A DNA stretch of 63,138 nt from a bacterium. Lineage in GTDB: Bacteria > Acidobacteriota > Thermoanaerobaculia > Multivoradales > J023. Below are positions 57,473 through 63,138 of this stretch, in pieces. Location: the NCBI GenBank assembly GCA_024226315.1, contig JAAELT010000349.1, positions 1 through 63,138 on the forward strand, in the 5' to 3' direction. The notes under the pieces are model-generated. The model was not told the DNA's origin. It saw only the letters and a list, made by a program, of their open reading frames with translations, and did no database searches. A program made the translations under genes and the position numbers. The first letter of the stretch is position 1; each line of letters starts with the position of its first letter.

Positions 57473-58651
57473 TCAGTTCGTCTGCACGACCAGCTGCGCG
57501 CCGGTGCCGCCGCTTTCGGTGATGCTGAGCAGGAGCATCAGGGAGCCGAAAGTGCGCTTGGAGGCCAGGTCGTCGTTGTCGATCCAGAACCAGCTTCCCG
57601 AGTACGAGACCGCGGCCGTGGGATTCTCCGGCGGCTGCGGCCCCGAACGGATCGCCAGCACTGGCTCGCCGCCCGCGCCCTCGCGGCCGGCGAGCGCTGG
57701 CGCGGCGCCCGACGCCAGGTCCGTCTCGGGCACCTCCACGAACACCGCCAGCTCGCTCATCAGCTGGAACATGGACCGCATCTGCAGAGCGAGGGTCTTG
57801 CCGTCGGGCGATCGGTCGGCGGCGATCACCGCGTAGCAGGCGACGTCGCGAGAGAGTCCCAGCTCGTCGCGCATCGCGTCGAGCTCCGCGAGGGCCGCCG
57901 CGGACAGCCGCCGCTCGCGAAAGCAGAGCTCGAGGGTGACCGGCGGCGGGCCGAGGGCCGCCAGGGCGGCCTGCCTCGCCTGGGCGGTGGGCGCGGCCGC
58001 GGCCTGTTCGAATTCGGCGGCGCGCAGGGCGGCGTCTTCCGCGCTCGGCGGCCCCAGACGGATCGCCAGCGCGTTCGCCCGCTGCGCCTGCCGGGCGAGG
58101 TTGGCGAAGCGGAGGAACCCGGGGTCCGCCGGGTTGGTCGTCAGGCCCTGGACCTCCCGGTTCCGCTGGCCGTTGACCGAGAACGCCAGCGCCGACAGCA
58201 GGCTGTCGGCCGCCCAGCCGGTCCGCACCAGGGCCAGGACGGCGGCCGCACCGGTCGGTTTCAGCATCTTCTGAACCAGATCGGGTCCTTCCACCGGCAG
58301 GTAGACCAGACTCGGGCTCTCCGCCATCGCGATGGTGTAGACGGGCTTGGCCTCGTGGGACTTGTCGTCCAGCAGGGGAAACCTGGCGAGACCGCTGACG
58401 ATGAGCTGGTTGGTCACGGTGTAGTTGGTGACCACCTGGGTCAGATCGAGGAAGGTCGGGAACTCCGAGTAGCGGATTTTGACGATATTGAGCAGCGCCT
58501 GGGTCTCGCGGGTGTCGCCGATCGCGTTGGCGTAGTGGAAGCGCTCCTTCACCATCCGCCGCGGCCCGGCGGTGACGCAGGCGCCGAGCAGCACCGCCGC
58601 CGCGCACAGCACCGGAATCGCCGAGGACCGCCGCCGCTGAATCGCCCTCAA
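57473..58651 (-). CDS. Lipoprotein of an unnamed family, paralogue 1 of 3
   Basis: 392 aa from TTG 58651, which overlaps the DUF502 stop (TTGA) and has GAGGAGG six bases upstream; the maximal frame begins at 58699. Lipobox LLGAC near residue 25. Blocks match paralogue 2 closely: NIVKIRYSEFPTFLDLTQVV, SPSLVYLPVEGPDLVQKML, an Ala-rich insert, VEVPETDLASGAAPAL, SWFWIDNDDLASKRTFGSLMLLLSITESG and GTGAQLVVQTN. The conserved Trp/Asp-rich motif near the C-terminus is probably a functional or folding core. Confidence 0.87.
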   Translation of the reverse strand: MRAIQRRRSSAIPVLCAAAVLLGACVTAGPRRMVKERFHYANAIGDTRETQALLNIVKIRYSEFPTFLDLTQVVTNYTVTNQLIVSGLARFPLLDDKSHEAKPVYTIAMAESPSLVYLPVEGPDLVQKMLKPTGAAAVLALVRTGWAADSLLSALAFSVNGQRNREVQGLTTNPADPGFLRFANLARQAQRANALAIRLGPPSAEDAALRAAEFEQAAAAPTAQARQAALAALGPPPVTLELCFRERRLSAAALAELDAMRDELGLSRDVACYAVIAADRSPDGKTLALQMRSMFQLMSELAVFVEVPETDLASGAAPALAGREGAGGEPVLAIRSGPQPPENPTAAVSYSGSWFWIDNDDLASKRTFGSLMLLLSITESGGTGAQLVVQTN

Positions 58652-59277
58652 TTCGTCCTCCTCTGATCCCGAAACAGCCTGGCCGCTCCGACCCCCCACT
58701 CGGTGACCGCGCCGAGCACGTCGGGCAACGGAGCCTCGATGCGCTCCACCTGGCCCGCCGGCACGATGTAGACGTTGCCGAAAGCGGCGGTCGGCGCCAG
58801 CGGAACGAAGACCGCGCAGCGCTCTCCCGGGGCGTTCCGTTCGCCCCCCTCCGCGGGGATCCGCTCGACCAACACGCCCAGGGAGCGCGCCCCCGAGCCG
58901 TGGAGATCCACGGCCACCGGCCAGAAATCCTCGCCCTCCGCCCCGGTGACCCGCTCGGCCAGTCGCCGGGCGGCGCCGTAGAGCGGGATGATCTTCTCGA
59001 AGAGCTGGTCGACCCGCCGCCGCAGGGCGTCGCCGGGACCGCTGAGGAGCGCCAGACCCGCCAGGAAGCAGATCGCGACGAGCAACGCCAGGCCGCCGAG
59101 GGCGGCGATCAGCATGTTGGTCAACGGACCGAAGGGCAGGAATTCGCCGAGGACCCCCGCGATCTCCACCAGGACCGGTGCGACGGAGGCCACCATGGCC
59201 ACCAGCACTCCCAGGGGGACGAGGGCCACCAGGCCGCCGAGGGCGGTCGTCTTGACGAACTCGATGCTCTTCTTCAC
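58648..59277 (-). CDS. DUF502 inner membrane protein
   Basis: 209 aa. Two membrane helices in the first 80 residues (TTALGGLVALVPLGVLVAMVASV; NMLIAALGGLALLVAICFLAGLAL) then a soluble domain with FEKIIPLYGAARRLAERV, LGVLVERIP, AVFVPLAPTAAFGNVYIVPAGQVERI. This is the DUF502 layout. The role is unknown; relatives in plants (LCV/COV proteins) are membrane proteins in the endomembrane system. GTG start 59277 follows GAGGAAGAG. Coupled to the first paralogous lipoprotein. Confidence 0.9.
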   Translation of the reverse strand: MKKSIEFVKTTALGGLVALVPLGVLVAMVASVAPVLVEIAGVLGEFLPFGPLTNMLIAALGGLALLVAICFLAGLALLSGPGDALRRRVDQLFEKIIPLYGAARRLAERVTGAEGEDFWPVAVDLHGSGARSLGVLVERIPAEGGERNAPGERCAVFVPLAPTAAFGNVYIVPAGQVERIEAPLPDVLGAVTEWGVGAARLFRDQRRTN

Positions 59278-59577
59278 GACTCTTCCTCAGGTGTCATTCG
59301 CCGCCGTCCTCGACACTCTCCTCCAGTGCCTCCTCGAGCCATTCTCGCGGGGACCTCCAGGGGAGACCCGAGCGCATGGCGCCGGTGCCGGCGCCCGAGC
59401 CGATCGACCGGTCGCCGGCCCGTCCGTCTCGGGCATCGCCTCTGGAAGCTTGCCCGACATTCTGATCACTGACGCGCCGGCACGCATGTACCCCGGGGTA
59501 CAAAAGCGGGTACAACCCTGGCCGTGTCTCCTCAAAACCGGCTTTCAGCATCTTCCACGGCGATGGATGCTCCATTT
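59278..59577. other. 300-nt spacer with no convincing gene
   Basis: Between the DUF502 gene and the porin gene. Open frames here are Arg/Ala/Gly-rich and lack starts with ribosome binding sites. One minus-strand frame, with ATG near 59380, ends EWLEEALEESVEDGGE and could encode about 29 residues; I cannot support it further. No hairpin with a T-tract is visible. Confidence 0.4.
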
Positions 59578-60861
59578 CTAAAAAGCCAGCCTGCCGCGCA
59601 GCCCGAAGACCAGGATCGAGCTCGCCCCGGGGTTCAGGGCGGGATCGCTGATCCACTGCACGTTCGGGGTGACGGCGAAGGCCCGGCTGGTCTGCCAGCG
59701 GTAGAAAACCTCGGCGGTGATCTGGTCGTCGAGGCCGGGGCCGAAGCTGTTCTCGTTCGGCCGGCCCCAGTGCAGGCCGGCGCCCAGCAGGTCCTTGCCC
59801 GGTTCGCGCTGGTAGCCGAAGCCGACGGCGACGGCAGCCTCCAGCAGGCTGCCGCCGTCCTCGGCGTAGCCGGCGCGCACGAAGGGCAGCCAGCGCTCCT
59901 TCAGGTAGCGGGTCAGCGACACGTTGACGCCCCAGCCGTCGGGCGTCGCGGCGTCGACGCGCTCGTCGGCGTGCCACAGGGTGAGGTGGACGTTGTCGAG
60001 GTAGATCAGGCCCTGGGACGGCGTCCAGCCGATCTCGAGGTGCTCGAAGTACTCGGCGGTGTCGAAGAAGGTGTCGAAGCCCTCGCCCGGGTCGGTGGGA
60101 TCGGAGTTGGAGTCCATCAGGCCGCCGATCACGAACATGCGGTCGGTGACCATGCCGCCGGCGGCCAGGCCGAGGCCCTCGTTGGGCAGAGGGATGGTGG
60201 CCGCGCCGGTCGAGAACACGAAGTTGGCGAAGCCGGTCCAGGGGCTGGCCAGGGCGTAGACGTCGAGGTAGTCGGTGACGTCGACCCAGCCGCCGACCAG
60301 GGCCACGCGACCCTCGTTCCAGCGCTGGCACCAGTAGAAGTTGGTCAGGCGCAGCTGCTGGTCGTTGAACGGCGGTTCGATCAGGCCCACGTAGCCCAAG
60401 TTGAAGCCGAAGTCGCCGGGCGCCAGGTCGGCGATGCGGTGGCGGTGCTCCACCTTCCACACCAGCGCGCCGGTGTTGCCGGACTCGCGGCCCACCAGGT
60501 CCCAGGAGCCGAAGTAGCGCGCGATGCCGCCGGCCGCCTCGTCGTCAGCGGGGCTGTCGTCGGCGCTGAGGTAGACCACCGAGTAGTCGAGGCCGAAGGA
60601 GAAGCCGACCTCCTCCACCAGGCTCGCCTTCCAGTCCCAGTAGCGCTCCAGGACCGGCTTCCCCGCCTCGGCGTCGCTCTCGAGCTGGTTGTCCACCTGG
60701 TCCGGGCCGCCGAATCGAAGGCCCTTCTGCGTTTCCGTCTTCGCTTTCGCCTCGGCGCCGGCGGCGGATTCCGCCGCCTCCTTCTCGGACTCCTGGGCCG
60801 TCGCCGGCCCCGCGAGGGCCACGAGGAGGAGCACTACCAACGTAAGTACGAGCTGTTTCAT
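59578..60861 (-). CDS. OprB-like carbohydrate-selective porin
   Basis: 427 aa. Signal peptide 1-22 (LVLTLVVLLLVALAGPATA). The barrel has alternating aromatic strands: VGFSFGLDYSVVYLSA, GALVWKVEHRHRIADL, QQLRLTNFYWCQRWNEGRVALVGGWVD, YLDVYALASPWTGFANFVFSTGA, LLEAAVAVGFGYQREPGKDLLGAGLHWGRP, and it ends SSILVFGLRGRLAF with terminal Phe. The GGWVDVTDYLDVYA and NFVFSTGAATIPLPNEG patterns are those of OprB/alginate-type porins. It probably passes sugars or small acids. It lies 17 nt downstream of the DUF995-like gene. Confidence 0.88.
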   Translation of the reverse strand: MKQLVLTLVVLLLVALAGPATAQESEKEAAESAAGAEAKAKTETQKGLRFGGPDQVDNQLESDAEAGKPVLERYWDWKASLVEEVGFSFGLDYSVVYLSADDSPADDEAAGGIARYFGSWDLVGRESGNTGALVWKVEHRHRIADLAPGDFGFNLGYVGLIEPPFNDQQLRLTNFYWCQRWNEGRVALVGGWVDVTDYLDVYALASPWTGFANFVFSTGAATIPLPNEGLGLAAGGMVTDRMFVIGGLMDSNSDPTDPGEGFDTFFDTAEYFEHLEIGWTPSQGLIYLDNVHLTLWHADERVDAATPDGWGVNVSLTRYLKERWLPFVRAGYAEDGGSLLEAAVAVGFGYQREPGKDLLGAGLHWGRPNENSFGPGLDDQITAEVFYRWQTSRAFAVTPNVQWISDPALNPGASSILVFGLRGRLAF

Positions 60862-60878
60862 TTTCCCTGCCTGTCGAA

Positions 60879-62117
60879 TCAGTCCTCACCGAGGCCGAAC
60901 CAGTCGGCCAGCTTGTTCTTGACCACCGGCGCGACGCTGAAGCTGACCATCCACTCGGGCCCGAAGGCGTCAGCCTTCTCGACGTAGTAGTTGATCTCCC
61001 CTCCGAGCTTCCACGGCCGGCCGTTGAGGATCACCGTCTTGCCGGCGTTGATCTGGAGCGGCACCGTCCACTGCTCGACCTTCCAGTCGTAGGTGCTGCT
61101 CGGCCCGGTCCCCACCGTCCAGCCGCCGCCCCGAATCGCGGTGAAGAACATCTGGATCGTCGTCACGCTGACGTCGGCGTCGCCGGAGCCGCCGATGCTC
61201 CACTGGTGGTTCGGGAACAAGCCGACCACGTACTTCGAGGTCGCCTTGCCGAGGAGGATCTCAGGACCCAGGGTCCAGCGGTCGCTCCCCAGGTTGTCGG
61301 TCGCCGTCGGCAGCGAGGTGAAGACGCCGAACGCCAGCAGCCGGCCGGGCGCGGCCTTGGGCGCGTAAGCGAGATCGAAGGCGATGTCGCCGAGCCCGGC
61401 CTCGCCGGAGAAGCCGCCGCCCGCGTCGGGCACCGGCTGGTCGACGAGGATCGGGATCGCTGGGCGCCAGATGATCTTGGCGCCGCTTGAGAGGACGAAG
61501 GGCAGGCCGGGCTGGAAGAGGAGCGTGGTGCTCGACTGGTCGTCGGCCGCCGGCAGGTCCCCCTCGAAGATCCGGTATTGGGCCTTGAGAGTCATGGTGG
61601 CGACGGCGGTGTTGGGGTTGGACAGCTCGGCGGCCATCTCCGCGGCCGACGGCGCGGCGGCGCCGCCCTCGTTGCCCACCTCCGCGGCCTCGCCGGGGTC
61701 GCCGGCGGTGGCGCGGTCGTCGGTGACGCGGAACTCGGTCACCCGGCCGGTGGCGACGGCGCGGATCCGGTACAGGCTCTCGTCCGTGGCGTTCTTCTCG
61801 AGCTGGTAGCACAGCGTCTCGCCCTGTGCCGTGATGCACAGCTGGTCCTCGCCCTCGACCGACCAGGTGCGCGGCACCGAGGCGCCCCACGCGTGCAGGG
61901 TGCCGGTACCGTCGGCGAAGTATTCGCCGCGGCTCGTCTCGCCTTTGCGCAGCTCGCGCTCGGCCGTCAGGCCGCTCATGAAGTCGCGCAGGGTGTCCGC
62001 GCCGGTGACCGGCGTCCATTCGGGGTCTTGGGCCAGGGCCGGGCCGCACAGAATGAGGCATGCGCCGGCCAGGAGCGTTTTCAGTATGCTGTTCGGGGCT
62101 TTCGTCAGTGCCTTCAT
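60879..62117 (-). CDS. Secreted protein: DUF995-like domain fused to a beta-barrel-like domain
   Basis: 412 aa, signal peptide 1-29 (LLAGACLILCGPALAQ). Residues about 40-135 look DUF995-like: LRDFMSGLTAERELRKGETSRGEYFADGTGTLHAWG, TWSVEGEDQLCITAQGETLCYQL (one Cys pair). A low-complexity Ala/Glu/Gly linker about 145-165 follows, then a barrel-like region: PNTAVATMTLKAQYRIFEG, TTLLFQPGLPFVLSSGAKIIWRPAIPILVDQP, GLGDIAFDLAYAPK, TDRW-type strands and GKTVILNGRPWKLGGEINYYVEKADAF near the end. The second part resembles MetA-type outer membrane proteins. The role is not known. It heads the minus-strand envelope series with the porin. Confidence 0.8.
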   Translation of the reverse strand: MKALTKAPNSILKTLLAGACLILCGPALAQDPEWTPVTGADTLRDFMSGLTAERELRKGETSRGEYFADGTGTLHAWGASVPRTWSVEGEDQLCITAQGETLCYQLEKNATDESLYRIRAVATGRVTEFRVTDDRATAGDPGEAAEVGNEGGAAAPSAAEMAAELSNPNTAVATMTLKAQYRIFEGDLPAADDQSSTTLLFQPGLPFVLSSGAKIIWRPAIPILVDQPVPDAGGGFSGEAGLGDIAFDLAYAPKAAPGRLLAFGVFTSLPTATDNLGSDRWTLGPEILLGKATSKYVVGLFPNHQWSIGGSGDADVSVTTIQMFFTAIRGGGWTVGTGPSSTYDWKVEQWTVPLQINAGKTVILNGRPWKLGGEINYYVEKADAFGPEWMVSFSVAPVVKNKLADWFGLGED

Positions 62118-62482
62118 GGTTCGAACCTCTCGGGAGGCGATTTCGTGAATGCCGTTGGTACTCTCGGGTCTAGGGGCAGTCTAGGGAATCCCGACCCGCG
62201 CCCTGTGGCCCAAAATGGTGCAAAGAAGGTGTAGTGCCGCAGGCTGTTCGATTTCCTGCCTCGGAGACTACGGGAGCCCGGCCGTGAGCGCATCGCCCGG
62301 AAGGTGCCAAAAAAGTCGTAAAAAGGTCGTAGACGCGGGCCCCACTCAGTCTCCGGGCGTCCGCCCGCCGCCTGCCGCCGTTCCTCGCCGTCCGCCGGCC
62401 TGCTCAGCAGGCCTTTGACCTCGTCGAACAGGCCGGCCGCCTCGTCGGATGGGATGACCTCGACGAATTCCATGCTCTTCAT
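62114..62482 (-). CDS. Doubtful small ORF upstream of the DUF995-like gene
   Basis: Frame of 122 codons whose stop overlaps the next start by 4 nt (ATGA), as real coupled genes do. The first 45 residues (KSMEFVEVIPSDEAAGLFDEV, then LLSRPADGEER) are protein-like. The second half is Arg/Pro/Phe-rich and looks like non-coding leader read through. No clear Shine-Dalgarno site. The segment probably doubles as the leader of the 62117 gene. Confidence 0.25.
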   Translation of the reverse strand: MKSMEFVEVIPSDEAAGLFDEVKGLLSRPADGEERRQAAGGRPETEWGPRLRPFYDFFGTFRAMRSRPGSRSLRGRKSNSLRHYTFFAPFWATGRGSGFPRLPLDPRVPTAFTKSPPERFEP

Positions 62483-62981
62483 CAGCCAGGCTCGTCGTCG
62501 TCCTCGAAGACCTACCTCGCGAAGCTGGAGCAACAGGCCGCCCGATCCCGCGCTCGAACGCCGGACGATCCGACCGATCCCGCGAGCTGACGAGCTTTCC
62601 GGGGCCTCTTGGCCGCGGCGGTCGCCCGCTCGCCCGCTTCGCCGGCCGATAGCCGTGATCAGGCCGGCCTGACAGAGACTGTAGACGTCGCGAAAGTCCC
62701 GCGGTCAACCGATTCCTTCACCGAGCAGAGCTTCTCTGACCGACGTCCCTCTGACCGACGTCCCTGGTACCACCGTCTCCCGGAGAGCAAGCAGCTCCTG
62801 CGGTCTGCCAGAGTGTTGAGCACGCCCATGAGGGCGCTCTGGTCGGGCAGGGTGCCGTCACTGCAGCTATCCCCCTTTCTAGCCACGCAGCCGCATTGAA
62901 CGATGCGGAAGCGGTCAGAGAGGTAAGTGTCACCTTCAAGTCGCGAACAGTGATCGAGAGAGATTTTGCTCCCCAAGGCTC
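62483..62981. other. About 500 nt with no supported gene
   Basis: Open frames on both strands are low-complexity (Arg/Pro/Ser) and lack ribosome binding sites. Composition shifts to lower GC from about 62690 onward. The only structure noted is a 15-bp tandem duplication at 62734-62763. It may be decayed sequence. Confidence 0.4.
62734..62763. repeat. 15-bp perfect tandem duplication
   Basis: CTCTGACCGACGTCC occurs twice back to back (62734-62748, 62749-62763). It falls in non-coding sequence; probably slippage. Confidence 0.8.
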
Positions 62982-63138
62982 CTATTTTCTGAGTATGCTG
63001 GTGTCGATTGTGATCGTGTCTAGCCACAGCTCACGGTCGAGGGGAACATGCTTTCCTTCTTCCTGCACAGGGTATCGAATCGCATGCCCCGCCATCACTT
63101 TCTGAACCTTGGAATCTCTCACGACAATCTCCCCGTTG
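62982..63138 (-). CDS. C-terminal end of an amidohydrolase, possibly D-aminoacylase / N-acyl-D-glutamate deacylase (partial)
   Basis: The minus strand is open from the window edge to TAG at 62982-62984, giving 51 residues: NGEIVVRDSKVQKVMAGHAIRYP, then HVPLDRELWLDTITID near the end. The phrase G.iVV.dskv....G..IR(Y/F)PV is the usual C-terminal strand of the amidohydrolase beta-sandwich, and the W-L-D...I-D end fits D-amino-acid deacylases. Too short to name with certainty. Lower GC than the rest of the window. Confidence 0.55.
   Translation of the reverse strand, partial: NGEIVVRDSKVQKVMAGHAIRYPVQEEGKHVPLDRELWLDTITIDTSILRK

Noticed and set aside
62285..62306. Possible sigma-54 site on the minus strand (TGGCACCTTCCGGGC)
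   Set aside because: The -24 half is perfect and GG-N10-GC holds, but the -12 half is GGGC instead of TTGC and no activator site is seen.
62346..62708. 120-codon minus-strand frame near the right end
   Set aside because: Arg/Gly/Pro low complexity, no ribosome binding site, and it overlaps a slightly better frame.
62896..63105. Plus-strand 69-codon frame at the right edge
   Set aside because: The opposite strand gives a recognisable amidohydrolase C-terminus over the same bases.

Overview
The window reads as chromosomal DNA from a high-GC Gram-negative (diderm) bacterium. The protein repertoire includes a TonB receptor, TamA/TamB, an OprB-like porin, many lipoproteins, sigma-54 activators, a Ser/Thr kinase and a secreted protein ending in a GFESG motif. 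This suggests Acidobacteriota, perhaps a Thermoanaerobaculia-like lineage; that placement is inference, since no rRNA gene is present. I found no tRNA or rRNA genes, insertion sequences, prophage genes, CRISPR arrays or replication origin.

Layout. (1) 0-2.9 kb: a sigma-54 activator diverges from a small secreted protein. The shared spacer holds a consensus -24/-12 sigma-54 promoter and four 9-bp direct repeats; a degenerate second GFESG tail lies downstream. (2) 3-5.7 kb: a Ser/Thr protein kinase whose 3' end is frameshifted. (3) 5.7-11.5 kb, minus strand: HtrA/DegP protease, an NtrC-type response regulator, and a 948-residue fusion of an acyl-CoA-synthetase-like (ANL) domain with two tandem diadenylate-cyclase-like (DisA_N/DAC) modules. 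This fusion is the most unusual gene in the window. (4) 12-22.4 kb, plus strand: the conserved rimP-nusA-infB-ylxP-rbfA-nrnA-truB-rpsO-pnp translation/RNA cluster. (5) 22.5-25.4 kb: HD-GYP response regulator, Nif3-like protein and glycerophosphodiester phosphodiesterase, coupled by overlaps. (6) 25.5-28 kb: sodium/solute symporter and a 22-codon ORF with a good ribosome binding site. (7) 28-33.7 kb: a histidine kinase and a receiver-PP2C phosphatase translationally coupled to lutABC (lactate oxidation). (8) 33.7-37.2 kb: ankyrin membrane protein, YkgJ-type cysteine cluster protein and a lipoprotein.

(9) 37.2-62.1 kb is almost entirely minus strand and devoted to the cell envelope. From upstream to downstream: a DUF995-like/beta-barrel protein, OprB-like porin, DUF502 membrane protein, three tandem paralogous lipoproteins of unknown family, a DUF4136-like lipoprotein, a small secreted protein, TamA, TamB, a free-standing MscS C-terminal domain, a short membrane-anchored AsmA-like fragment, a DUF481 barrel, secreted proteins, a pore-less voltage-sensor-like protein, then a TonB receptor, YfiR and a CHASE8-type hybrid kinase. 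The series ends in a condensed receiver/kinase fragment. (10) The right edge carries the 3' end of an amidohydrolase.

How the genes may work together: the envelope genes look like an outer-membrane assembly and transport neighbourhood with its own signalling (TonB-YfiR-kinase). The HtrA/response regulator/ANL-DAC operon could link envelope stress or acyl/adenylate status to a cyclic dinucleotide signal, but that is a hypothesis. Start codons were chosen from Shine-Dalgarno sequences, overlaps and family length, so many are shorter than the maximal open frame.
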